Positions 54,654-63,939 of a stretch of DNA of 64,000 nt are shown here, in pieces. The stretch covers positions 5,146,001 to 5,210,000 of the forward strand of contig NZ_CP037993.1 of the NCBI RefSeq assembly GCF_004367745.1, given 5' to 3'. Origin of the DNA: Herbaspirillum huttiense. GTDB taxonomy: Bacteria > Pseudomonadota > Gammaproteobacteria > Burkholderiales > Burkholderiaceae_D. The translations under genes were made by a program, and so were the position numbers. Numbering within the stretch: position 1 is the first letter of the stretch; the number at the start of each line of letters is the position of its first letter. Under the pieces are notes generated by a model. That model did not search any database, was not told the DNA's origin, and saw nothing but the letters and a program-made list of their open reading frames with translations.

Positions 54654-55445
54654 TCAGGCGCAAGGCGCCAATTGTGCCACCAGCGTCTGGTGCAGCCGGC
54701 GATCTCCACAGGCCACGATCGCGCCACCATGCTGTGCATCCGCACCGGTCCAGGTGGTCATCACGCCGCCAGCACCTTCGACGATAGGAATGAGGGCCTG
54801 CACGTCATAAGGCTTCAGGCCGACCTCGATGACCACATCCACCATGCCCATGGCGAGCATGCAATAGGCATAGCAGTCGCCGCCGAAGCGCACCAGTCGC
54901 GCCTTGTCGGCGATTTCCCTGAATACCTGACGTTGTCCCTGATCATCAAACATTTCGAAGGCTGTGCACATCAAACTGGCCGAGGCAAGATCCGTACATG
55001 CGCGCACAGCCAGCGCTCGACCATTGAGCCAGGCGCCGTCGGGCGTACCAACAAAACGCTCACGGGTGTAAGGCTGATCCATGACGCCGATTCTGGGACG
55101 TTGACCATCGTTAAGTGCAATCAATGTACCCCACAGCGGGATCCCGGTGATGAAGGAGCGGGTGCCATCGATAGGGTCCAGGACCCATTGATAGGGCTCG
55201 CTACCGATGCGCGGCGCCTCTTCTTCGCCCAGAACGCCATGGGTAGGATAGCGAGCCTGGATGAGCTTGCGCATGGCGGCCTCGGCCGCACGGTCGGCCT
55301 CGGTGACCGGGTCGTAACGCCGTCCACCTTTGTCATCCACCGGGGTCGGCGTACGAAAATAAGGCAGTGTCACGGCACCGGCCCGATCCGCCAGTTGGTG
55401 GGCAAAGGTCAGGAACTCATCTACTTGAGGAAAAGCTAAGCGCAT
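54654..55445 (-). CDS. Inositol monophosphatase-family phosphatase (histidinol-phosphatase-like)
   Basis: A 263-residue Mg2+-dependent phosphatase. Metal-binding motifs are GVLGEEEAP, WVLDPIDGTRSFITGIPLWGT and the late LKPYDVQALIPIVEGAGG. DPIDGTRSF is characteristic of the HisN-type branch (bacterial IMPase-like histidinol phosphatases). Because the adjacent HisD-like enzyme is of the catabolic type, the pair may act on a different phosphorylated polyol rather than in histidine synthesis. ATG 55445 was chosen over GTG 55448. Confidence 0.85.
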   Translation of the reverse strand: MRLAFPQVDEFLTFAHQLADRAGAVTLPYFRTPTPVDDKGGRRYDPVTEADRAAEAAMRKLIQARYPTHGVLGEEEAPRIGSEPYQWVLDPIDGTRSFITGIPLWGTLIALNDGQRPRIGVMDQPYTRERFVGTPDGAWLNGRALAVRACTDLASASLMCTAFEMFDDQGQRQVFREIADKARLVRFGGDCYAYCMLAMGMVDVVIEVGLKPYDVQALIPIVEGAGGVMTTWTGADAQHGGAIVACGDRRLHQTLVAQLAPCA

Positions 55446-55649
55446 CACATGCCTTGATGTCGGGTGAAATTCTGAAACGCAGCGCGTTGACGACTGATTA
55501 TACCGAGCTGTACAAAAGCAAAAAGGGACAACGACCAGAAGTGCCCGTTATCCCTTCTCTCCCACCGACATGGCGTCCGAGTCATTGCTTGCAACGACAT
55601 CGGATCAGCGATGCACTATCTCTCCATGGCCACTGCAGACGGAGCCAAC

Positions 55650-57164
55650 TCAGTCTTTTACGTGGGCCCATCGGGAACGGATATCCGCTCCGGCCTTCAA
55701 GGCCAGCGCTGCGATGGTCAGTGCCGGATTAACTGCCGCCGAGGTGGGCAGCACCGAGGCATCGGTAATATACAGGTTCTCGATATCGTGGCTGCGACAT
55801 GCGGGCGTCACCACCGAGTTGGCTGGATCATTTCCCAGGCGCGCGGTACCACATTGATGTGAGGTGGTTTTGCGCCCAAAGGTACGGGTGAGCACGATGG
55901 GAAAACCGGCCTTCTTCATCACCCTGCGGGTGCGCTCGATGAGCGCCTCATGTGCCTGCATGTTGGAGCGCTCCCAATTCATGACGATGCGACCGTCTCG
56001 CACCATCACACGACTTTCCGGGTTGGGCAAATCCTCGCTTGTAAGAAACCAGCCATACGCGTGGCGTGCGATGAGCCTGGCCATCCAAGTGGGCGCCCAT
56101 GACAGATTGGCTTTCAGGATGTTGCCCGTGATGCGGCCCAGCAGTTGGACGTTGCCCAGCGGATAGCCCGTCACCGGATCCTGGTTGTAGAAGTCGTTGA
56201 AAGCGAGCGTCTTCTGATATACCGAGGTATTCGGTGAGATTGGGTCGATGGCCAGCATCGCGGTGGTATTGTGATTCATAAAGTTGCGGCCAAGCTGGTC
56301 GGAACTGTTGGCCAGGCCGTTCGGGTGGGCTTCGTTGGCTGAGCGCAGCAACAGAGCGGCCGATTGCACCGCTCCGGCAGCTACGGCGTAGAGGTCGGCG
56401 CTCATACGACATTCGCGCGAATTCTTGATGAACACCACGGACGTTACTTTTTTACCCGATGCGTCGGACTCGAGCCGTTTGACCTCGGCGCCCGTGATCA
56501 GGCTCACATTCGGATGCGCCAGTGCCTTGCGCAGGGGGCCCACCTCGGCATCTATCTTTCCCAGGCCGGTATTGGGGAACCCATCCCAGCCGGTCGGTGC
56601 ACGCTTGAGCCATTCCTCGATATCGATGGCCAGTGGCAAACTGACCGGGTTCACGCCGGCACGCCGTAGGCGCTCGCGGACACCTGCAATGGAGGCCTCA
56701 TCGGGTACCGGCCGATAGGCATAGGGCGCCGAGCGCGGCGGCTCGGTCGGATCGACGCCGGTCGCGCCACGTACCTGGAACAGTTGTTCGGCCTGCTGAT
56801 ACCAAGGCTCCATCTCGGCGTAACTCACCGGCCAGCCGGGCGATTGACCGCTCATGTGCTGGCGCGGCGAGAAATCCTCCACGCGATAGCGGTACATGAC
56901 CGCGCCGAACAGCTTGGAATTACCACCGACAAAGTAGTAGTTCCCAGGCAGAAAGGTCTCGCCATCGGTGGCCAGCCACTCTTCCGACGAACGGTAGAAG
57001 CCGTCCTGGAATATGGCAACATCATCGCGCGCCTCTATGGTGTCTTTCAGTTGCTCGCCACGCTCCAGGATAGTGACCCGCTTGCCCGTTTCAGCCAAGC
57101 TATAGGCCAGCGAAGCGCCGCCGATGCCCGAACCGATGATGATGATGTCTGACTTGAACTCCAT
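55650..57164 (-). CDS. GMC-family oxidoreductase
   Basis: A 504-residue glucose-methanol-choline oxidoreductase. The FAD fold reads IIIIGSGIGGASLAYSLAETGKRVTILERG. GNSKLFGAVMYRYR, AAGAVQSAALLLRS and the C-terminal HQCGTARLGNDPANSVVTPACRSHDIENLYITDASVLPTSAAVNPALTIAALALKAG are standard, with an active-site His in HQCGT and an Asn in the final block. It likely oxidises a sugar or polyol alcohol. A sequence matching the LacI-type operator core lies just upstream (57177-57193). Confidence 0.92.
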   Translation of the reverse strand: MEFKSDIIIIGSGIGGASLAYSLAETGKRVTILERGEQLKDTIEARDDVAIFQDGFYRSSEEWLATDGETFLPGNYYFVGGNSKLFGAVMYRYRVEDFSPRQHMSGQSPGWPVSYAEMEPWYQQAEQLFQVRGATGVDPTEPPRSAPYAYRPVPDEASIAGVRERLRRAGVNPVSLPLAIDIEEWLKRAPTGWDGFPNTGLGKIDAEVGPLRKALAHPNVSLITGAEVKRLESDASGKKVTSVVFIKNSRECRMSADLYAVAAGAVQSAALLLRSANEAHPNGLANSSDQLGRNFMNHNTTAMLAIDPISPNTSVYQKTLAFNDFYNQDPVTGYPLGNVQLLGRITGNILKANLSWAPTWMARLIARHAYGWFLTSEDLPNPESRVMVRDGRIVMNWERSNMQAHEALIERTRRVMKKAGFPIVLTRTFGRKTTSHQCGTARLGNDPANSVVTPACRSHDIENLYITDASVLPTSAAVNPALTIAALALKAGADIRSRWAHVKD

Positions 57165-57176
57165 ATGCTTTGACTC

Positions 57177-57193
57177 CGTAATACGATTAAACG
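57177..57193. promoter_or_regulatory. Partial LacI-type operator upstream of the GMC gene
   Basis: TAATACGATTAAACG shares the core ATACGATTAA with the palindrome AGGTTATACGATTAACCT found at 61467-61484. It is less symmetric and lies about 15-30 bases before the GMC start codon. Confidence 0.45.
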
Positions 57194-57297
57194 CATGCCG
57201 GACCAGCGCTCCGGCTTAGGCCACTATGGCTTGCTCCGGAGCGGCTTGTCAGACTCTGCGCCGATTTTCCTGTGACCGGCACGACGATGATGCGGCT

Positions 57298-58560
57298 TTA
57301 TACCTTGGGTGAAGACCCCGCCCGCGGGAAGGATTGCTTGCGGCCGCCGGCGCTCATGAGCAAGGGACCGAAAATGGCCAGCAAACCCAGCAGCAATAGT
57401 GGGAAATACAAGAGACGGCCGATACCGTAGGCACTTACCACCAGCGACAGCACCGCCGGCGCGATAAGTACGCCGGAAAAGCCGATGCCATTGACAATAC
57501 CGATGTTGCGACCGGCGTTGGCCGGATCCTTGCGGCCAGCACTGGATAGCATCAACGGAGATATGCACGCGGTGCCCAGACCGAACATGGAGAATCCAAC
57601 GATGCCCACGCTGTCGCTGCCGCCATTCATCGTCACGAGCAAGCCAACCACCGCACATACGCCGCTCAGCCCCACCAGGACGGGGGCCCCGATCTTCTCG
57701 GCAACGCGGTCGCCAATGAAACGCCCAACAAACTGGGCCCCGGTAAAGAAGCTGATCGCCATTCCTGCTACGGCCACGGAACTGCCCAGCTCACGGCTGA
57801 GATACTCTTGTCCCCAGTCGGCGACGGCGTTCTCGCCAAACATGCCGCCTAGCAGCAAGATACCGAAACCGACCATCATCAGTACCACCGAACCGGTGCC
57901 GATAACCGTCGTACCGGAACGAGCGGCATCTTCGGCGACAACATCAGCAATGATTTCGTCCTTGTTCAGCAAGGCCGTACGAATCAGCAGCGCCAAAACC
58001 ACCAGCACGGTGCCACAGATCGCGAAGGGCATCCTGGCGCTATCCGGATAGCGGCTGGCGAACCAGCTGCCGACCATGCCGAAGAGAAATCCACCCAGCG
58101 AATAAAAGGCGTGAAAGGCCGACATGATCGGGCGACGATAGAAGCGCTCGACCTGCACGCCGTGGGCATTCATGGCCGTATCGGTAGCCCCTCGCAACAA
58201 ACCAAACACCACGCCAAAGGCCATGGTGAACCAGACCTGACTGACAAAGCCGAGCGGAATGATGGACGCGGGATACAGGATCATGGTCGCACCGACCACA
58301 CGCTTTGCGCCATACAGATCGATGAAGCGGCCAATGGCCAGTGACCCGACGGCGGCGCCGACCCCAATGGCCAGCGCGATCATGCCGAAGTTGAGGTCTC
58401 CTCCTGCACCGCCAAGTCCCAGATGCTGCCGAAAGGCGGTCACGCTGGTGGACCACAGATACATGAGCGCACCGATCAGCGCAAAACCGGCAAAGGTGGC
58501 GACGCGGGCCCGACGAATGCGGGGGGTCACCAGGGAGTTGTCTCGATTCTTGTTTATCAT
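57298..58560 (-). CDS. MFS transporter
   Basis: A 420-residue twelve-helix carrier. GSLAIGRFIDLYGAKRVVGATMILYP is the helix 2-3 MFS loop motif. FVGRFIGDRVAEKIG is its repeat in the second half. The FucP/YbjJ-like style suggests a sugar or sugar-derivative carrier. It follows the TPP-enzyme gene on the same strand and belongs to the LacI-linked gene group. Ribosome site is weak. Confidence 0.88.
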   Translation of the reverse strand: MINKNRDNSLVTPRIRRARVATFAGFALIGALMYLWSTSVTAFRQHLGLGGAGGDLNFGMIALAIGVGAAVGSLAIGRFIDLYGAKRVVGATMILYPASIIPLGFVSQVWFTMAFGVVFGLLRGATDTAMNAHGVQVERFYRRPIMSAFHAFYSLGGFLFGMVGSWFASRYPDSARMPFAICGTVLVVLALLIRTALLNKDEIIADVVAEDAARSGTTVIGTGSVVLMMVGFGILLLGGMFGENAVADWGQEYLSRELGSSVAVAGMAISFFTGAQFVGRFIGDRVAEKIGAPVLVGLSGVCAVVGLLVTMNGGSDSVGIVGFSMFGLGTACISPLMLSSAGRKDPANAGRNIGIVNGIGFSGVLIAPAVLSLVVSAYGIGRLLYFPLLLLGLLAIFGPLLMSAGGRKQSFPRAGSSPKV

Positions 58561-58779
58561 TTTTCTACCCGGTTCAAAAGAACAATTGAACGTGCGCGTC
58601 CAGTATGAACATTCCCCATGGCGCGCACGAAATATGGTCGGCAGACCTGCACGGGCACGGCTGGCATCGATTGCTCGAAGGCCCCCGTTGACATGCGTGC
58701 AGCCAGGCCACGCCCGGGGGAGACACCGACCGTATCATGCGATGGCCACAGCAAAAGTCTGCTGCGACCATCGTCGTCC

Positions 58780-60567
58780 TTACAGATGTTGCTCGGACTG
58801 GCGCAGCGTGCGGTACTCTTCCTGACGTTCATCGGTGATGTAGTCGGGAATCGGGAAGTCCCACCATCCCGGGACCCACGGGCCGGCAGCGTCGCGATCG
58901 GTCGGAATCTCAATGAGCACCGGCTCGTTGCAGTCCAGGGCTTGTTGCAGGATCGGCTCCAAGTCTTCGGCACGCTCCACACGCCAAGACTTCAGACCGA
59001 ACGCTTCACCAAGCGCCTTATAGTCTGGCGAGTATGGCTCGCCGTTTGGCTTATTGAACTCCGTGCCGATGTGGCGACTGGTCTGCTTGCGCTGGCCGCC
59101 ACGGATCGACATATAGCCGGCATTGTTCTGGATCATGAAGACCACCGGAATATTGTTGGTCGCACAGATGGCTATTTCCTGCGACGTCATCAGGAAGTCG
59201 CCGTCGCCCAGAATGCAGACCACCGGTTGATTCGGGGCCGCCAGCTTGGCACCGATGGCAGCGGGAACAGCCCAGCCCATCGAAGAGAAACCACCCGAGG
59301 TCAGGTGTGTGCGTGGCTCATAGACAGGGAAAGTCTGCTTGACCGCCCCTTGGGTATTGCCCGAACCGACCACGACGATGGTGTTGCGCGGGAAGATCTT
59401 GCGCAAGGCACCCAGAGGACGTTGCGAAGTAAACGGGAAGCGATTCGAGTCACGCCGGGATGACAGCTTTTCTTCCCACTGATCCTGGGCCTGCTTGAGT
59501 GTCTTCATGTAATCGGGGCGATCAGCCGTCTCGCCACCCAGGGCGCTGAGCAACTGGGCCAGCGCGTGCTTGGCATCGGCGCAGATACCAACCGTGACGG
59601 GGTAGTTCTTGCCGATTTCATGCGGATCGATATCGATGTGGATCAACCTGGAGGGCGGAATGGCGAAGGTCACTCCCTTGGCATAGCTCGAGGAAGACCA
59701 GTCGGTGAATCGGCAGCCTACGGCGATCAGCACGTCAGCCTGGGAGGCCATGGTATTGCCGCACATGGTGCCAGTCTGGCCGACGCTGCCGGCGAACAGC
59801 GGGTGGTCTTCGGGGAAGCCGCTCTTGCCGTTCCAAGTGGTGACGACCGGGATTTGCCAGGCTTGCGCCAGCGCTTTCACCTCGTTCCATGCTTCGCCAG
59901 TGATCACGCCGCCACCGATGACCATCACCGGTCGTTGCGCATCCTTCAATACGTCTGCAGCGGCGGCAATGGCGGTCGGGTCCGGGAAGGCCTTGCCGAC
60001 TGGCACGCGCTCCTGCAAGGGATGCAGACTTACATCAGCAGACTCGGCCTGGACGTCCATGGGAATCTCGATGTGCACCGGACCAGGACGCCCGGTAGTC
60101 ATGCTGCTCCAGGCGCGATGCATGATGAAAGACAGGTCCTCCACCCGGTTGGAGACCCAGTGACGCTTGCTGACCGCCTCGGCGACCTTTGGGAAGTCGT
60201 TGTCGGTATAGCGTTCCAGTTCCTGCAGCAGACCGTGGCCGCGCATGTGCGTCGGCGGACCGCCGGTGATCAGCATGACGCTGGTGGAGTCGGTAAAGGC
60301 CGTTGCCATGCCGATGACCGTATTGCTGGCACCGGCTCCGATCGAGGTCACCGCCGCCATCGGCTTGCCGGAGACACGATAGAAACCGTCGGCCAGGTGT
60401 ACCGCGCTCTGCTCGTGAAACACCTGGATGAATTTGAGCTTGGAATCTTCTTCGAGGAAAGCATCAGTGAGGGTCCAGATACCGTGGCCGGGAATGCCCG
60501 CCACATACTCGACGCCGTAGTTCTTCAGAGTTTGAGCCACCACCTGGCTCCCGGTCAGCTTGGTCAA
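58780..60567 (-). CDS. Thiamine pyrophosphate-dependent enzyme (acetolactate synthase-like)
   Basis: A 595-residue TPP enzyme of the IlvB superfamily. The catalytic Glu is in FHEQSAVHLADGFYR (about 52), and the TPP/Mg motif is GDGDFLMTSQEIAICATNNIPVVFMIQNN. Substrate-specific loops do not match IlvB, Xsc or IolD well enough to name a reaction. It starts at TTG 60567, supported by AAGGAGAAGC. Placed between ThuA-like and MFS genes under a LacI regulator, it likely cleaves or ligates a 2-keto intermediate of a sugar-like compound. Confidence 0.88.
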   Translation of the reverse strand: MTKLTGSQVVAQTLKNYGVEYVAGIPGHGIWTLTDAFLEEDSKLKFIQVFHEQSAVHLADGFYRVSGKPMAAVTSIGAGASNTVIGMATAFTDSTSVMLITGGPPTHMRGHGLLQELERYTDNDFPKVAEAVSKRHWVSNRVEDLSFIMHRAWSSMTTGRPGPVHIEIPMDVQAESADVSLHPLQERVPVGKAFPDPTAIAAAADVLKDAQRPVMVIGGGVITGEAWNEVKALAQAWQIPVVTTWNGKSGFPEDHPLFAGSVGQTGTMCGNTMASQADVLIAVGCRFTDWSSSSYAKGVTFAIPPSRLIHIDIDPHEIGKNYPVTVGICADAKHALAQLLSALGGETADRPDYMKTLKQAQDQWEEKLSSRRDSNRFPFTSQRPLGALRKIFPRNTIVVVGSGNTQGAVKQTFPVYEPRTHLTSGGFSSMGWAVPAAIGAKLAAPNQPVVCILGDGDFLMTSQEIAICATNNIPVVFMIQNNAGYMSIRGGQRKQTSRHIGTEFNKPNGEPYSPDYKALGEAFGLKSWRVERAEDLEPILQQALDCNEPVLIEIPTDRDAAGPWVPGWWDFPIPDYITDERQEEYRTLRQSEQHL

Positions 60568-60614
60568 TTGCTTCTCCTTTTTTCGATGGGATAAAGAATG
60601 ATGAGTTCTGGCCT

Positions 60615-61271
60615 TCAGCGCGCAGCCCAGGCCAGGCCTTGCTTGGTGAGTCGACGGACATTAGGATCGGCTAGATTGCTGGTGTCGTGGCCAATCGAGT
60701 GATAGAACACCCGGCCCTGGCCCCAGGTGCGGACCCAGGCCACAGGACTCTTGTTTCCTTTTAGCCATGGCATGGGATTTCCATCGAAGGTGGTCTCGGC
60801 CAGGACATGAAGATTCGGATCCACTTGCATGTAGTACTGCTCGGAACGCACCTCGAAATCTTCGACGCCTTCGCTAACCGGGTGCGAACGGTCGATCATG
60901 TTGACCATGTAGGGATGCGGAAAACCCTCGCCGGCGGGATGTTCGAGGAAGGAACCTCCCAGTACGAAGTGGTATTTGAGGCTGGCACGGAATGCGGCAC
61001 CTGCACCATGCCAGCCGACCAGGCCAGTCCCAGTCTCGATGGCTTCCAGCAGACGATTCTCCTGGGCTGCGGTGAGCGTCTCAGTGGTCACGGCATTGTT
61101 CCAGCCCACCACGATCAGGTCGTAACCGGTGAGGTCACGATCCAGTGTGAAGATATCGGTGGACTCGTCCACATCGAACTCCAGCTCTTTGAACAGCTCG
61201 CGCGCCCACGCGGCAATCTGATAGGGAAAATGCCCCGGCCAGCCACCATAGAGATAAAGCACTCGTTTCAA
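60615..61271 (-). CDS. ThuA-like protein (trehalose utilisation family)
   Basis: A 218-residue class I glutamine amidotransferase-like fold protein of the ThuA family: RVLYLYGGWPGHFPYQIAAWA, DLIVVGWNNAV, GLVGWHGAGAAFRASLKYHFVLGGSFLEHPAG and GRVFYHSIGHDTSN. The start is TTG 61271, preceded by a strong AAAGGAG six bases away. The frame runs on upstream only into noncoding DNA. ThuA proteins take part in disaccharide oxidation in rhizobia, but their chemistry is unsettled. First gene of the - strand operon facing the LacI gene. Confidence 0.88.
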   Translation of the reverse strand: MKRVLYLYGGWPGHFPYQIAAWARELFKELEFDVDESTDIFTLDRDLTGYDLIVVGWNNAVTTETLTAAQENRLLEAIETGTGLVGWHGAGAAFRASLKYHFVLGGSFLEHPAGEGFPHPYMVNMIDRSHPVSEGVEDFEVRSEQYYMQVDPNLHVLAETTFDGNPMPWLKGNKSPVAWVRTWGQGRVFYHSIGHDTSNLADPNVRRLTKQGLAWAAR

Positions 61272-61311
61272 GTTGAACTCCTTTCCACTAAATCCGGCTA
61301 TCCGATTTGCA

Positions 61312-61329
61312 AGGTTAATCGTATAACCT
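61312..61329. promoter_or_regulatory. LacI-family operator, site 1
   Basis: AGGTTAATCGTATAACCT is an 18-bp imperfect palindrome with a central CG, the usual form of LacI-family operators. It lies 41 bp before the ThuA-like start codon and is the exact reverse complement of site 2. Confidence 0.8.
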
Positions 61330-61466
61330 AATACTTCAAAAAAATGCGACACAGAGTCACATGGATATATCTACTCAACTGCAATGCAATTTCCAAACCA
61401 GAATACACAAGGATACACCTGGCGAAGCCAGGCTGAGAACGACTATCCAGGCCCTACTTTCATATA

Positions 61467-61484
61467 AGGTTATACGATTAACCT
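61467..61484. promoter_or_regulatory. LacI-family operator, site 2
   Basis: AGGTTATACGATTAACCT is identical to site 1 read on the other strand. The two centres are 155 bp apart, close to an integral number of helical turns, so one tetramer could loop the intergenic DNA. Confidence 0.8.
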
Positions 61485-61670
61485 GACAAGCGATCCTCGC
61501 ATAGTTAATCAAGGCGGTCAAGAAGGTTTTATGCCGCATGGCACAATGCGCCACGCTTGGTAGAATGGCAGCTTCCGGCTTGAGCCCGGACCTTGCAAAA
61601 TGAACGTGCTGTGCGTGTTCTCCAAAGTTGCCAAGCCTTACACGCCACCGCCCTCAAAACATCTCGCCCT

Positions 61671-62786
61671 ATGGTTTCAATGAAAGACGTCGCCAAGGCT
61701 GCTGGAGTCTCCCAGCCTTCGGTGTCATACGCCTACAGTGGTTCGCCCAAGATTTCCGCTTCCATGCGGGAACATATCTTCGCCGTGGCAGAACGCCTGG
61801 GCTATCCCGGCCCCAATCTGCGCGCGGGCAGCCTGAGGTCCGGCCGTGTCGGCGCCATCGGCCTGATCGTGATGGACCAGTTGTCCTATGCCTGCGCCGA
61901 CCCGTGGGTCATGTCGCTACTGCAAGGCATCAGCAGCGTCAACGAGTTGGCCAATGTGGCGTTGACGCTGTTCCCGATGAACAACGACAACCTGGCCTCG
62001 GAGGAGCGGTCGGCTTCCAATCTGGCTGTGCGGGGCCTTGTTGATGGCTTGATCATCTCGACCCTGCCGGATGATCATCCTACGATCAAGGCCATCCTCC
62101 AGCGCAAGATCCCGCTGGTCGTGGTCGACTCTCCCTATATCCCGCAAGCCCACTACGTCGGCATCGATGACCGCGAGGCCGCCCGCAATCAGGTGCGTCA
62201 CATGCTCGACCTGGGTCACCGGAAACTGGGCATCATCGTCGAACGCCTGCGTCCCGACGGACATCGCGGAGCCGTCAGCCTGACCCGCTTCGAACAATCC
62301 AACGAAATGATCGCACGCGAGCGGCTGGCAGGCTACATCGAGGCAGCACGCACTGGTGGCATCGGTTTCGAGCAATTGCACATCGTAGAAGCCGGCGCCT
62401 TCGACCGCGTCAGCGGAAAGGCCGCTGCCCAGACGCTACTGCGCGATCATTCGGTGACGGCGATTGTCGCCAGCTCGGATGTGATGGCCTTGTCGGCCAT
62501 CGCAGCAGCAACGGAACTGGGCTTGTCGGTGCCCGGAGATATATCGGTGATCGGCTTCGATGACATTGCCGAAGCGGCGCTGCAGGGGCTAACCACGATT
62601 CGCCAGCCACTGGTAGAGAAAGGTGTCTGCGCGGCCCGCTTTCTCATCGATATTCTCGATCAGCCGCCCTCCCCCAAGTCGCCCCCCAAGCGCAAGATCT
62701 TTCCGACCGAACTGATCGTGCGCTCGTCAACCGCTGCACCACGCGCCCAAACCAGGGCCGGCACCAAGAAAAGTAGCGCGGCCTGA
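61671..62786 (+). CDS. LacI-family repressor
   Basis: A 371-residue regulator. HTH is MKDVAKAAGVSQPSVSYAYSGSPKISASMREHIFAVAERLGY with the hinge helix after it. The periplasmic-binding-like sugar domain follows (GAIGLIVMDQL, VRGLVDGLIISTLP, VSVIGFDDI-type SVIGFDDIAEAALQGLTTIRQP). A nonconserved Pro/Lys/Ala-rich tail closes it. ATG 61671 was preferred over an in-frame TTG at 61593; ATG 61680 is also possible. It is divergent from the ThuA operon, with two identical operators between them. Confidence 0.92.
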   Translation: MVSMKDVAKAAGVSQPSVSYAYSGSPKISASMREHIFAVAERLGYPGPNLRAGSLRSGRVGAIGLIVMDQLSYACADPWVMSLLQGISSVNELANVALTLFPMNNDNLASEERSASNLAVRGLVDGLIISTLPDDHPTIKAILQRKIPLVVVDSPYIPQAHYVGIDDREAARNQVRHMLDLGHRKLGIIVERLRPDGHRGAVSLTRFEQSNEMIARERLAGYIEAARTGGIGFEQLHIVEAGAFDRVSGKAAAQTLLRDHSVTAIVASSDVMALSAIAAATELGLSVPGDISVIGFDDIAEAALQGLTTIRQPLVEKGVCAARFLIDILDQPPSPKSPPKRKIFPTELIVRSSTAAPRAQTRAGTKKSSAA

Positions 62787-62843
62787 AAGCGGCCCCCAAG
62801 CACTCGGCCCGCGCGACGACCTGCTCTGACAGTGCGCTCTGCC

Positions 62844-63572
62844 TCATCGCAGAAAAATGGGAAACAGGAAGGGCGCCAGCAACGCGGTCAGAATCGCATT
62901 CATGCCCATCCCCAGCCCGGCAAACGCTCCCATCTCCGCACTGATCTGCAAAGCCCTTGCGGTACCGATGCCATGGGAGGCAACACCCAACGCGAAGCCG
63001 CGCACTGCGTGATTCTCGATCTTGAGCCAGTTCAGGATGAACTTGGCGCTGACAGCGCCGATGATCCCGGTGCAGATCACCATGACGGCGGTCAACGAGG
63101 GCTGGCCGCCAAACCGCTCGGAGATGGCCATGGCAATGGGAGTGGTGGCCGACTTGGGCGCCATGGAGATCATCACCTCCCGGCTGGCGCCAAGTTCATA
63201 GGCCAGCCCGACTGCCACGATCATGGCGGTCACCGATCCCGCCAGCAAACCCAGCAAAAGAGGCAGCACGGCGCGGCGGAAATTGTTCCATTGCTTGTAG
63301 AGGGGCAGAGCCAGCGCCACCGTTGCCGGGCCCAGCATGAAGTGTACGAATTGTGCCCCCTCGAAATAGGTCTTGTAGGACGTACCGGTGATGGACAAGG
63401 CGACAATGAGGATCGCAACCGCAATAAGGACCGGATTGGCGCACGGATGGAAACGAAAGCGCCGGTAGATCTTCAGCGCCACCAGATAGGCCACCAGGGT
63501 CATGGTCAGCCCCAGCAAGGGCGAGGCTCCCAGATACACCCACAGCTCATTGAATCGGGTCAGTTTTCCCAT
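62844..63572 (-). CDS. lrgB: LrgB-family membrane protein
   Basis: A 242-residue LrgB (CidB) protein with seven to eight hydrophobic helices and the conserved block SREVMISMAPKSATTPIAMAISERFGG, then GVASHGIGTARALQISAEMGAFAGLGMGMNAILTALLAPF. With LrgA it forms a holin-antiholin-like or small-metabolite (pyruvate/glycolate) channel, depending on the organism. It starts 1 base after the lrgA stop. A damaged copy of its end lies at 25081-25220. Confidence 0.93.
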   Translation of the reverse strand: MGKLTRFNELWVYLGASPLLGLTMTLVAYLVALKIYRRFRFHPCANPVLIAVAILIVALSITGTSYKTYFEGAQFVHFMLGPATVALALPLYKQWNNFRRAVLPLLLGLLAGSVTAMIVAVGLAYELGASREVMISMAPKSATTPIAMAISERFGGQPSLTAVMVICTGIIGAVSAKFILNWLKIENHAVRGFALGVASHGIGTARALQISAEMGAFAGLGMGMNAILTALLAPFLFPIFLR

Positions 63573-63573
63573 G

Positions 63574-63939
63574 TCATTTCTTGTCTGCGCTCTCCGGGTC
63601 GAACCACCGCATGGCGCGATCGGTTACCCATGCACCCACGGCAATGGCCGCCATCGTACTGAGCACGAGACCCACGCTGATGGCCAGATAGCCCTCCCTG
63701 ACCTTGGCCAGAACCACCATCACGCCAACCCCGGCAGGCAAGAACAGCAAGGACAAATGCTGCAGGATTGCCCAGCACGTCTGCTCCATCATCCGCACCA
63801 GCGATGGCACCGCATGCAATGCGATCAACAGCAACAGCAGTCCGATCACCGGGCCGGGAATTGCCACCCCCAGCAGATGGGCAACACCTTCTCCAAGGCA
63901 TTGAAACACCAGCAGAATGGCTAGCGAGCTCAGATTCAT
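63574..63939 (-). CDS. lrgA: LrgA-family holin-like protein
   Basis: A 121-residue LrgA/CidA protein with about four hydrophobic segments and the conserved IPGPVIGLLLLLIAL, then LSLLFLPAGVGVMV. ATG 63939 is preceded by GGAGAGAAAA. An in-frame extension to 63981 lacks homology. It forms a two-gene operon with lrgB. The remaining bases to 64000 contain no gene. Confidence 0.92.
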   Translation of the reverse strand: MNLSSLAILLVFQCLGEGVAHLLGVAIPGPVIGLLLLLIALHAVPSLVRMMEQTCWAILQHLSLLFLPAGVGVMVVLAKVREGYLAISVGLVLSTMAAIAVGAWVTDRAMRWFDPESADKK

